From positions 310,001 to 374,000 of the forward strand of contig VAFM01000002.1 of assembly GCA_005768725.1 (NCBI GenBank): 64,000 nt of DNA. Direction: 5' to 3'. Numbering within the stretch: position 1 is the first letter of the stretch; each line of letters begins with the position of its first letter. Shown piece after piece: positions 6,332 to 14,178 of this stretch. Under the pieces are notes generated by a model. That model saw only the letters and a list, made by a program, of their open reading frames with translations, ran no database searches and had not been told where the DNA came from. Source of the DNA: Blastochloris viridis (GTDB taxonomy: Bacteria; Pseudomonadota; Alphaproteobacteria; UBA2136; UBA6156). The position numbers and the translations under genes are program-made.

Positions 6332-7792
6332 TTATTTGGCGTCGGGAGAAATCATCTGCTCCGGGCGGACCGCGGCATCAAACGTCTTGGCATCCAAAAA
6401 GCCCAGCTTCAACGCCGCCTCTTTCAGGCTCATGTTGTCATGCAAGGCTTTCTTGGCCACTTGGGCGGCCTTGTCGTAACCGATCACATTGTTCAGCGCC
6501 GTCACCAGCATCAGGCTGTTGGCCAGGTGGCGCTCGATCTGTGGCTTGTTCGGCTCCAAGCCAACCAGACAGTTGTCGGTGAAGCTTTGCAGCGCGTCGG
6601 CCAGCAAAGTCACGCTTTGCAGAATATTATGAATGATGAGCGGCTTGAACACGTTGAGTTGCAGGTGTCCTTGCAAACCACCTACAGTCACGGCGGCATC
6701 GTTCCCAATCACCTGGCAGCACACCATGCTCAATGCCTCGCATTGGGTCGGGTTGACCTTACCGGGCATGATGCTGCTACCCGGCTCATTGGCAGGCAGG
6801 TTCAGCTCGTTCAGGCCGCAACGCGGACCGCTACCCAGCAGACGCACGTCATTGGCAATCTTCATCGCCGCCACGGCGGTGGTCTTCAGGCTGGCGCTCA
6901 GTTGCACCAGCGGGTCATGCGCTGCCAAGCCAAAGAACTTGTTCTCCATCTCACGGAATTTGAGGCCCAGTTCCTTGGCGCAGTACTTGGTCACAAGGCC
7001 CGGGAATTTCACGTGGGTGTTCAAGCCGGTACCGACAGCCGTCCCGCCAATCGGCAGCGCCAGTGCGCCATTCAGGGCATCTTTCACCGCGGCTTCAGCA
7101 AACTCGATCTGCGCCGCAAAAGCCGAAAATTCCTGACCCAGCGTCAGCGGTGTCGCATCCTGCAGGTGGGTGCGACCGATCTTGATGATCTTCTGCCACG
7201 CCTTGACCTTCTTGTTCAGTTCCTTCTTCACCGTCGCCAGCACCGGCAGCAGTTCCTGGGCCACGGCATCGCACGCAGCCAGATGCATGGCGGCCGGGAA
7301 GGTATCGTTGCTGCTCTGCCCCTTGTTGACATGGTCATTCGGGTGCACCGGAGACTTGCCGCCACGGTTCCCCGTCAGCATCTCATTGGCACGACCGGCG
7401 ATCACTTCGTTCAGGTTCATATTGGTCTGCGTGCCGCTGCCGGTCTGCCAGACCACCAGCGGGAAATTCCCGTCCAGCGTGCCGGAGATCACTTCATCTG
7501 CCGCCGCCGTAATGGCTTTCACCAGCTTGGCATCCAGACGCTTCAGGTCACCGTTGGCCAGCGCCGCACTCTTCTTCAGCACGGCATAGGCTTTCACAAA
7601 ACGCGGCGTGAAGCTGAAGCGCTGTTCACCGCCGATACGGAAATTCTCGCTGCTGCGCTGGGTCTGGGCGCCCCAGTAGCGCTCGGCAGGGACCGGTACG
7701 GCACCCATGCTGTCGGTTTCATCGCGGGTGGCAGCGGTCATGGCTTTCACGTTTTTGGCGGAAGCCGCGGGTTTCTTGAGGGCAGAGGCCAT
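6332..7792 (-). CDS. fumC: Fumarate hydratase, class II
   Basis: 486 residues, slightly longer than the usual about 460 because of a basic, Ala/Lys-rich N-terminal extension of about 25 residues; the ATG at 7792 has GAAGGA 9 bases upstream, so the extension appears real. Converts fumarate to L-malate in the TCA cycle. The superfamily signature GSSIMPGKVNP (about residue 337) with its catalytic Ser, the TGSGTQTNMN substrate loop, the GRTHLQDATP segment with its catalytic-site His, and the C-terminal KAL helix region are all intact. Iron-independent class. Confidence 0.97.
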   Translation of the reverse strand: MASALKKPAASAKNVKAMTAATRDETDSMGAVPVPAERYWGAQTQRSSENFRIGGEQRFSFTPRFVKAYAVLKKSAALANGDLKRLDAKLVKAITAAADEVISGTLDGNFPLVVWQTGSGTQTNMNLNEVIAGRANEMLTGNRGGKSPVHPNDHVNKGQSSNDTFPAAMHLAACDAVAQELLPVLATVKKELNKKVKAWQKIIKIGRTHLQDATPLTLGQEFSAFAAQIEFAEAAVKDALNGALALPIGGTAVGTGLNTHVKFPGLVTKYCAKELGLKFREMENKFFGLAAHDPLVQLSASLKTTAVAAMKIANDVRLLGSGPRCGLNELNLPANEPGSSIMPGKVNPTQCEALSMVCCQVIGNDAAVTVGGLQGHLQLNVFKPLIIHNILQSVTLLADALQSFTDNCLVGLEPNKPQIERHLANSLMLVTALNNVIGYDKAAQVAKKALHDNMSLKEAALKLGFLDAKTFDAAVRPEQMISPDAK

Positions 7793-7829
7793 GGGGTAGT
7801 ATCCTTCTTGTATGCCGCCACTCTAAGCG

Positions 7830-7860
7830 CAAAAAAAAAGCGGCACCAGAGGCACCGCGG
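7830..7860 (-). terminator. Terminator between flgE transcript and fumC
   Basis: On the minus strand GCGGTGCC-TCT-GGTGCCGC followed by nine T. Two pairs are G-U wobbles that form only in minus-strand RNA. It ends about 40 bases before the fumC start, so fumC needs a promoter inside that interval or readthrough. Confidence 0.7.
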
Positions 7861-7906
7861 AAAATTAACAAGAGACCGTGGGATAATCGCACAAACAGGT
7901 TCGGCC

Positions 7907-8036
7907 CCGGAACTCGCTGAGCGCGAGGGATTTTTTGTTTTCTCCGCAGAGACGAGCACCGCAAGTGTACGAGGTTGTACATGCGGAGCGCAGGAACAAG
8001 GAAAAACAAAAAAGCACCGCGCTCAGTAGAGTTCGG
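7907..8036 (+). repeat. Palindromic element A3
   Basis: Arms CCGGAACTC / GAGTTCGG, CTGAGCGCG / CGCGCTCAG, TTTTTTGTTTT / AAAACAAAAAA and apical GTGTACGAGGTTGTACAT. Unpaired conserved segments as in A2. Lies 20 bases beyond the flgE stop in the flgE 3' untranslated region. Confidence 0.9.
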
Positions 8037-8056
8037 TGCTTTGAGAGAGGATGCTA

Positions 8057-9739
8057 CTAGCGAAGTTGCAACAACTCGTTGAGCATCTGGTCTACCGTGG
8101 TGATCACCTTGCTGCTCGCCTGGAACGCACGCTGGGCCACGATCATGTTGGAGAACTCACCGGCGATGTCGGTGGTCGAACCTTCCAGACTCCCGCTCAC
8201 GATACGACCGGTACCACCGACACCCGCCTGCTTCAGCAGTGCCTGGCCGCTGGCGTCGGTCGATTGCAGCAGGCTGCCCGACACCACTTCCAGACCCGCC
8301 GGGTTCTGGAACGCAGCCAGCGCGACCTTGAACAGCTTCTTCACTTCACCGTTGGTAAAGGTACCGCTCACAAAACCCTCTTCGTCAACCGAGATGGAAG
8401 CCAGCGAACCTGCACCGAAACCGTCCTGGTTCACACCGCCGGTGTTGTAGGCGGAGGCCAGCTGGGTCATACCGTCGGTACCGATACCATCCTGCAGCTT
8501 ATTGCGGGTGGCGACCGTAAAGGTCTGGATCGGACCGTTGGCAGCACCTTCGTTAAAGGCGTCGCTGACCGTCACACGTACCGCAGCCGTCAGTGTCGGC
8601 GGGTTGGCAGGGAAGAACAGTTCACGCGTACCGTTTGCAGCAATTTGTGCAGCCGGGATCGTACCGATAACCGTCGTCCCGTCGGTATCCAGAAGTTCGA
8701 CGTTACCACCGTTCATATTGAGGGTGTAAGTACCGCCCGAAGTCAGCGTACCGGTTTCCACAGCAACACCCAGAATACCTGTCGTGCTGGCGTTGGCAGT
8801 TGTCGCGGTGGTGGTTTGACCGCCGGTGAACTGGCCGAAGTTCATGGTAATGGCACTCGCGGCTACACCGTTGGCCCACTGGATGTTGGTGGCCGTACCG
8901 GTCGCATATTTCAGGGTACCGCCATTGGTGTTGAATTCCAGAACACCGCCACCGACTTTCACGCGGGAGCCGTCGGCGCTGGTGGCCTGACCGGTACCCG
9001 GCTGAATGTCAGCCGAGTCGGCAACCAGTTGCCAGTCCCAGGTGTTGGCACTGCGCTTGGTAAAGTGAATGGTCATGTCGCGGGCCCCACCCTGAGCGTC
9101 ATACACACGGACGTCGGCCACATAGTCGGCAAGGGTCGGGTCATCCAGCGTATCTTGCAGGACCTGCGCAAGGGTATCCGTACCGAGCGTGCCGTAAATA
9201 GAGTTCACGGTTTCGGTGTTGTTCAGGTTCGCCTTGATGGAGAAATTCTCGGTCTGCTTGGCGGATACACCCACACTCTGCAGTTCGATCGCCTGCGGCT
9301 CCTGAATATTGACGATGGTACCATCGCTTTCGGTGCGCCAGCCCTGCAGGTAAAAACCATCCGGGTTGACCAGGTAACCTTCCTTGTTTTCGCTGAAGCT
9401 ACCGGCACGGGTATAGTAGGTCGTGCTCTGGGTGCTGTTCACCTTGTTGTCGGAGACAACGAAGAAACCGGTACCGGAAATCGCAAGGTCGGTCTTGCTG
9501 GTGCTGGTAATAAAGCTACCCTGGCTGCTCTGGCCACGCAGAACCGAGGTCCCGACACCACCCGAGTTATACTGGGTACCGGAGGCACCGCTGCTGGTCA
9601 CCATTTGGGAGAACAGCGTACGGCTGGCCTTATAACCAATGGTATTGGTGTTGGCGAGGTTGTCAGAGATCACGCTGATGGCTTGGCCTTGTGCGCCGAT
9701 CCCGGCGACACTGGCGGTCATTGCTCCAAACAGACTCAT
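8057..9739 (-). CDS. flgE: Flagellar hook protein FlgE
   Basis: 560 residues. N-terminal rod/hook domain MSLFGAMTASVAGIGAQGQA with the LANTNTIGYKASR signature at about residues 28-40, then SGTGFFVVSD, a long variable beta-rich middle rich in Thr, Gly and Ala, and the C-terminal axial motif SNMIVAQRAFQASSKVITTVDQML. It polymerises into the hook that joins rod and filament. Third gene of fliK-flgD-flgE on the minus strand. Confidence 0.96.
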   Translation of the reverse strand: MSLFGAMTASVAGIGAQGQAISVISDNLANTNTIGYKASRTLFSQMVTSSGASGTQYNSGGVGTSVLRGQSSQGSFITSTSKTDLAISGTGFFVVSDNKVNSTQSTTYYTRAGSFSENKEGYLVNPDGFYLQGWRTESDGTIVNIQEPQAIELQSVGVSAKQTENFSIKANLNNTETVNSIYGTLGTDTLAQVLQDTLDDPTLADYVADVRVYDAQGGARDMTIHFTKRSANTWDWQLVADSADIQPGTGQATSADGSRVKVGGGVLEFNTNGGTLKYATGTATNIQWANGVAASAITMNFGQFTGGQTTTATTANASTTGILGVAVETGTLTSGGTYTLNMNGGNVELLDTDGTTVIGTIPAAQIAANGTRELFFPANPPTLTAAVRVTVSDAFNEGAANGPIQTFTVATRNKLQDGIGTDGMTQLASAYNTGGVNQDGFGAGSLASISVDEEGFVSGTFTNGEVKKLFKVALAAFQNPAGLEVVSGSLLQSTDASGQALLKQAGVGGTGRIVSGSLEGSTTDIAGEFSNMIVAQRAFQASSKVITTVDQMLNELLQLR

Positions 9740-9801
9740 GATGGTATCCTTTCGGTTGGGTAATTAGTTGGGTTGATAAAGAATTATTGTTGTATCTCGG
9801 G

Positions 9802-10476
9802 TTACAGTGCCGTCACCGCGAGCACATCCTTGACGCCGACGGTACGCCCGTCTGTCATCACCAGGCTGGCATTGCCGTCTTCGGTAATCACGCTGGAAAC
9901 GACACCGTAGGTCATCACGGTATTCGGAATGACAGCGCCCTTGGCATCAATGGCACGTACACTCACGCTATAGGTACCTTCAGCCACTTTTTCGCCGGCA
10001 TCATTCTTGCCGTCCCAGCTCACAATGTGGTTCCCCGTGGTGCCGTCGCCGGTCTGGGTTTTCACAACCTTGCCGTCTGCGTCACGGATGGTGATTTCAA
10101 CGCTGCTGGCGGTCTTATCCAGCTTGTAAGCAAATTCGCTGCCGCCTTCCTTGCCCACGGCCATAATGCTCCCCGGTGCAAGGGCGACTTTACCGATGTA
10201 GCTCACCGCGAGGCTGGTCTGGCCATAATCACGCTGCTCCAGCAGTTGGGAGAGGTAGTTGTTGCTGTTGATCTGCTGTTCAAGCGCACTAAACTGCGCG
10301 ATCTGACCGGTAAATTCGGTACCTTCCAGCGGGTTCAGCGGGTCCTGGTTCTTCAACTGGGCCACCAGAAGTTTGAGGAAGGTGTTGAAGTCAACGGTGT
10401 TCAGACCGCCGCCGGCAGCGGACGTCAGCGCACCCGCGGCATTCCCCGCGTTATTGGTACCTGCAACTGTAGCCAT
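9802..10476 (-). CDS. flgD: Flagellar hook assembly protein FlgD
   Basis: 224 residues from the ATG at 10476, which has AGGAT 8 bases upstream; the frame continues upstream but without family similarity. The N-terminal FlgD motif FLKLLVAQLKNQDPLNPLEGTEF is clear at about residues 31-53, followed by the FLGD tudor/Ig-like half (DADGKVVKTQTGDGTTG...VSWDGKNDAGEKVAEGTYSV). Caps the growing hook and is not in the final structure. Sits between fliK and flgE, the usual place. Confidence 0.94.
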   Translation of the reverse strand: MATVAGTNNAGNAAGALTSAAGGGLNTVDFNTFLKLLVAQLKNQDPLNPLEGTEFTGQIAQFSALEQQINSNNYLSQLLEQRDYGQTSLAVSYIGKVALAPGSIMAVGKEGGSEFAYKLDKTASSVEITIRDADGKVVKTQTGDGTTGNHIVSWDGKNDAGEKVAEGTYSVSVRAIDAKGAVIPNTVMTYGVVSSVITEDGNASLVMTDGRTVGVKDVLAVTAL

Positions 10477-10493
10477 AATCGTTATCCTAACCG

Positions 10494-12182
10494 TTATACA
10501 TTTACATCCAGCATGCGGTCCGGGCTGACCCATTCCGCAAGATTGCTCACAAGGGGAGACGCCTCACCGGCAACGTCACCCGTCACACCGCTCATACCGG
10601 TGCCGCTGGTGCGACGTCCGTTCGGCGTGGTCTGGGCTTGGGCATTCTGGCTTTGCTGGCCAAATTGTCCGCTACCGCTGTCGTTGCTCAACATCAGGTT
10701 GATCCCTTGTTCGCTTACCTTCAAACCGGCATCCGCCAGTCCTTGTCTCAAGGTATGCAACTCGCGTGCCAATTGCTCCACAACCCGCGGTTCACTTGCC
10801 GCAATCGCGCCATGAACCTTGCCTTCGGCAATGGTCAGCTCCACGGTCACCTTGCCCAGTTCCACCGGGTTCAGGTGCATGCGCACGGTGCCACCGCCCT
10901 GCTCCAGCAGCGGCTGAATCTGCATATTCACCTGACGGCCGACCTGAGCCTTGTCCAGCAAGCCCTGAATCGCTTCATACTGTTCGGCATAACCGGTACC
11001 GCTCGCGGCCGCCTGCGCGGGGAGAGACGGATTGGCCAAAGCCTCGGCACGCTGCTGCTGCATCCATTGACCATGGGTGGTCGAAGGCGTCGCATCCGCA
11101 CCTTTCACCGGGAGATCCGCCGTCGCATCGGCCTGCTCACGGCCGGTCGGCAACGGCTTCACCGCCTGCACGGTTTCGGTGCCGTTCGCATCGGCAGCCA
11201 GCGTGTAATAGGTCTCGCCTTCCGGCATCGTCACAATCTCATCGCGTGTCACAGGCTGAACCGTCACCGGCGCACGCGCCGCAAGCGTTACCTGCTTGGC
11301 GTCCACAGCAACATTCGCCACCGGTGCATCAGCCGCAGCCAACGCCGCAGTGTCCACGGGCTGCGCCTCCGGCAAAATCATCCCGACATGCGCCGCATCT
11401 CCGTCCTGCACAACATCTACCTGAAACACCCGCAGCGCCGGCGCTTTTACCGCCACCTCACGGGTCACATCACCGTCACGCAAACTCGCCAGCAGGTCAC
11501 TGCCGGAAGGCAGTTTCGCCAGCGGCAGACTGCTCACGGTCAAGGTCTGTTCGGTGGTGGAAATCTGCAAACTGAAACTTTGGTTCTCTCCCTCGCCCAC
11601 CGGCTGCGCGGCCTGACCCATCACGGTCAGCATCATCGCTGCCAGCGTGCCCGCCGTCTCGGCATCCAGTTCTTTCTCCTTGCCATGATACTGCTCAACC
11701 AGTTTCATCATGGTCTCGATCCGGGCGGCAACCCCTTGGGCGGTCTCGGCGTCCATCCCCAGCTCCTGCAGGGCGCCCGCCAGCGCAGCCGTATCACCGG
11801 CCCCGCTCAGATCTAATCCACCTTCCAGAATGATCTTTTGATAAACCTCTTTCACCTGCGCCATGAACGCTTTCACGGTTTCGGCATCACCCTTTACGGT
11901 CACGGCAGGTGCATCTTCATCCAGCTGTACCGTCTGTTCCACCACACCTTGGGTGGCAAAAAACGCCGATACATCAAATCCCATATCCGCGACCACATCC
12001 GACCCCTCACCGCCGAACTTCACTGCCATCATACCGGCACCCATGGCCGGAGCCGCCGCACCGCCCATCAACGCCCCGAACAGACCACCTAGGCCTGTTA
12101 AGTCCGGCGTACCGGCACCACCGGTCAACACAGAACCGGCTCCGAAAGAGACACCAGGGGCAATGACAGGTGAAGAAGACAT
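10494..12182 (-). CDS. fliK: Flagellar hook-length control protein FliK
   Basis: 562 residues. The long N-terminal part is low-complexity Ala/Gly/Val-rich, consistent with the secreted ruler region. The C-terminal Flg_hook domain is recognisable at about residues 415-505: VNMQIQPLLEQGGGTVRMHLNPVELGKVTVELTIAEGKVHGAI...LRQGLADAGL. FliK measures the hook and switches export specificity at FlhB. First of fliK-flgD-flgE, divergent from the flhB-like/fliO/fliP operon. Confidence 0.92.
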   Translation of the reverse strand: MSSSPVIAPGVSFGAGSVLTGGAGTPDLTGLGGLFGALMGGAAAPAMGAGMMAVKFGGEGSDVVADMGFDVSAFFATQGVVEQTVQLDEDAPAVTVKGDAETVKAFMAQVKEVYQKIILEGGLDLSGAGDTAALAGALQELGMDAETAQGVAARIETMMKLVEQYHGKEKELDAETAGTLAAMMLTVMGQAAQPVGEGENQSFSLQISTTEQTLTVSSLPLAKLPSGSDLLASLRDGDVTREVAVKAPALRVFQVDVVQDGDAAHVGMILPEAQPVDTAALAAADAPVANVAVDAKQVTLAARAPVTVQPVTRDEIVTMPEGETYYTLAADANGTETVQAVKPLPTGREQADATADLPVKGADATPSTTHGQWMQQQRAEALANPSLPAQAAASGTGYAEQYEAIQGLLDKAQVGRQVNMQIQPLLEQGGGTVRMHLNPVELGKVTVELTIAEGKVHGAIAASEPRVVEQLARELHTLRQGLADAGLKVSEQGINLMLSNDSGSGQFGQQSQNAQAQTTPNGRRTSGTGMSGVTGDVAGEASPLVSNLAEWVSPDRMLDVNV

Positions 12183-12291
12183 GGTACAGGCGTCCTAACT
12201 CGTTTATACTTGCGCAAATCAGTTAACAGGGCGGCCGGGTGGAAAGGGAGAGAGAGCCAGCCGCACTGTTGCCAACAGGAATGCAAGACCT

Positions 12292-12582
12292 ATGCCAAAC
12301 CCACCCACACCTCCCTACCAGCCCAAAGCGGCTGCGCTGAAATACGATAAGGAAACCTCCGCCGCCCCGAAGCTGACCGCCAAGGGCCGTGGCCTGGTGG
12401 CCGAAAAGATCATCGCGCTGGCCGAGTCCGAAGGCATTCCCCTCTACCGCGACCCGGACCTGATCGAGATCCTCGACAAGACCGAACTCGACACCGAGAT
12501 CCCGCTGGAAGTCTACGCCATTGTGGCCGAGATCTTTGCCTTCGTGTATAAGGTCAACCAGCAGAAGAAAATCAAACTCTAG
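12292..12582 (+). CDS. FlhB C-terminal domain homologue (stand-alone)
   Basis: 96 residues resembling only the cytoplasmic C-terminal domain of FlhB/YscU (AAALKYDKETSAAPKLTAKGRGLVAEKIIALAE...GIPLYRDPDLIEILDKTELDTEIPLEVYAIVAEIFAFVY). The membrane domain is absent and the NPTH autocleavage loop of full FlhB is not present in KYDKETSAAP. Such stand-alone homologues are known in several bacteria, where they can partly replace the FlhB C-terminus in export switching. It opens an operon with an unknown gene, fliO and fliP, which agrees with an export role. Confidence 0.85.
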   Translation: MPNPPTPPYQPKAAALKYDKETSAAPKLTAKGRGLVAEKIIALAESEGIPLYRDPDLIEILDKTELDTEIPLEVYAIVAEIFAFVYKVNQQKKIKL

Positions 12583-12594
12583 GTATTTTTCCTT

Positions 12595-12855
12595 ATGGCG
12601 ACGCCCCTCCTCCCGCTTCTCGAGATCCTCCGCAACCCGGAAAGCCCGGGCTTTGCCGAAGCCGCACAACGCCTCGGCACGGTACTGGAAACCTTCGACC
12701 CGACCACACTGTCCGAAGCCGACCGCCTCGCGGTACAGGCCAGCCTGACCGAGGCTCTAGCCAATATCAGCGCCGCCCAAAGCCTAACCGCCCAGGAGCT
12801 CGGCATTACGCAAAAACGTGCCCACGCCCTGCAATCCTACAACCGTCTCAAGTAA
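12595..12855 (+). CDS. Hypothetical small protein in the fliO-fliP operon
   Basis: 86 residues, 12 bases after the flhB-like gene and 5 bases before fliO. Mostly helical by composition (LLPLLEILRNPESPGFAEAAQRLGTVLETF), no membrane segment. The tail TAQELGITQKRAHALQSYNRLK could be a short amphipathic helix. Not recognised; by position a flagellar chaperone or regulator is possible, without sequence support. Confidence 0.65.
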   Translation: MATPLLPLLEILRNPESPGFAEAAQRLGTVLETFDPTTLSEADRLAVQASLTEALANISAAQSLTAQELGITQKRAHALQSYNRLK

Positions 12856-12860
12856 GTTTT

Positions 12861-13160
12861 ATGGAAACACTCCCCCTCCTCCGCATGCTTGCCAGCCTCT
12901 CCGTCACGCTGGGCCTTATGCTGCTGCTCGCCATGGCCTACAAACGCTACGGGACACCCTTCGCCAACCAAAGCACCAAGCGCACCGAACCGCGTCTGAA
13001 TGTGCTGGAAAGCAAACGCCTCAACCCCACTACTACGCTCTATCTGGTGCAGCACGACGCGACTGAACACCTGCTCGCGGTCACGAATGGTCAAACCACG
13101 GTCATCAGCAGCACAACAACCTCCCCCAAAACAGCCAAAGCCGCTAAGGTGAAGGCATGA
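12861..13160 (+). CDS. fliO: Flagellar export apparatus protein FliO
   Basis: 99 residues: one N-terminal transmembrane helix (about residues 7-26, LRMLASLSVTLGLMLLLAMAYKR), then a short cytoplasmic domain with the FliO-like pattern RLNVLESKRLNPTTTLYLVQHDATEHLLAVTNGQTTVI. FliO assists assembly of FliP rings in the export gate. Overlaps the start of fliP by 4 bases (ATGA), the usual fliO-fliP coupling. Confidence 0.85.
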   Translation: METLPLLRMLASLSVTLGLMLLLAMAYKRYGTPFANQSTKRTEPRLNVLESKRLNPTTTLYLVQHDATEHLLAVTNGQTTVISSTTTSPKTAKAAKVKA

Positions 13161-13933
13161 TCAAACGCCTCCTGCCTTTCCTTGTTGTTGCCCTGATGCT
13201 CGCGCCGCTGGCAGCTTTTGCCCAGACCGGCCCGCTCAACATCAATGTGGGGAACGACCTTCTCTCGCCGCAACGCATGTTCCAGGTCATCGCTCTGGTC
13301 ACGGTGCTGTCGGTGGCCCCCAGCCTGCTGCTCATGGTCACCAGCTTCACACGCCTCATCATCGTGTTCGGTTTCCTGCGCTCGGCGCTGGGTTTGCAAA
13401 GCAGCCCGCCCAATATGGTGCTGGTGGGTCTGGCTCTGTTCCTCACCAGTTTCATCATGGCGCCTACGTTCAAACTGGCGTGGGACGAAGGCCTGTCGCC
13501 CTACATCAATCAGCAGATCACCGAAGAGCAGGCGTTCCAGCGCACCACGCAACCGTTCGCCCGCTTCATGCTGGCCAATGTACGGGAAAACGACCTCGCC
13601 CTGTTCACCGGTTTCCTGCCGGAAGACGAGCAGAAGGCCATGATCCTCCCGGCGCCCAACGTCGCCCCGCAGGACATCCGCGTGCCCCTGCAAGCCTTGG
13701 TACCGGCGTTCATGATCTCCGAACTGCGCCGCGCGTTCGAGATCGGCTTCCTGGTGTTCCTGCCGTTCCTTATCATCGACCTCACCGTCGCCAGTATCCT
13801 GATGTCGATGGGGATGATGATGCTCCCGCCGGTCACAATCTCACTGCCGTTCAAGATTATCTTCTTCGTGCTGGTCGACGGCTGGAATCTCCTCACCGGC
13901 AGCCTCATCCAGTCCTTCCAACCACCCTTATAA
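13157..13933 (+). CDS. fliP: Flagellar biosynthetic protein FliP
   Basis: 258 residues, typical length. Signal peptide about residues 1-22, then the FliP core: QVIALVTVLSVAPSLLLMVTSFTRLIIVFGFLRSALGLQ, PPNMVLVGLALFLT, the periplasmic stretch, and the C-terminal FEIGFLVFLPFLIIDLTVASILMSMGMMMLPPVTISLPFKI. Forms the export gate with FliQ and FliR, which are not in this window. Last gene of the operon, followed by a terminator. Confidence 0.97.
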   Translation: MIKRLLPFLVVALMLAPLAAFAQTGPLNINVGNDLLSPQRMFQVIALVTVLSVAPSLLLMVTSFTRLIIVFGFLRSALGLQSSPPNMVLVGLALFLTSFIMAPTFKLAWDEGLSPYINQQITEEQAFQRTTQPFARFMLANVRENDLALFTGFLPEDEQKAMILPAPNVAPQDIRVPLQALVPAFMISELRRAFEIGFLVFLPFLIIDLTVASILMSMGMMMLPPVTISLPFKIIFFVLVDGWNLLTGSLIQSFQPPL

Positions 13934-13941
13934 CGAACCCT

Positions 13942-13975
13942 AAAAAAAACACCGGCCCCAGGGCCGGTTCCTTTT
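13942..13975 (+). terminator. Terminator after fliP
   Basis: ACCGGCCC / GGGCCGGT stem followed by TCCTTTT; abuts element B1. Confidence 0.75.
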
Positions 13976-14159
13976 GGCGCAAGGCATGCGCAAAACGCAT
14001 AGCTCTCCCGGCGCCAACCGCGCATGAAATACCCATGCGCGGAAGCCCCTGCGCACGGAGCTAGAAACCTTTATTCTGGGGTGATGAGGCAAACCGACGT
14101 GTACAGATACGTACACGAGGATTGACGAAGCGCCACAGAGAAAGGTTTTAGCCCGCGCC
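13974..14159 (+). repeat. Palindromic element B1
   Basis: Three hairpins in order: TTGGCGC...GCGCCAA with inner ATGCG/CGCAT; CCGCGCATG/CATGCGCGG; and a long one whose base is GCGCACGGAGCTAGAAACC / GGTTTTAGCCCGCGC with CTTTATTCTG / CAGAGAAAG and apical GTGTACAGATACGTACAC. Conserved unpaired segments around the apical hairpin are GTGATGAGGC and GACGAAGCG. Lies between the convergent ends of fliP and the 1011-aa TPR gene. Confidence 0.88.
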
Positions 14160-14178
14160 TTTCAACACCGCCTACGCC

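Noticed and set aside
5777..8029. Long plus-strand open frame across fumC and the DUF2125-like gene
   Set aside because: It is antisense to two well-supported genes, has His/Gln/Arg-rich composition typical of a GC-rich shadow frame, and no family similarity.
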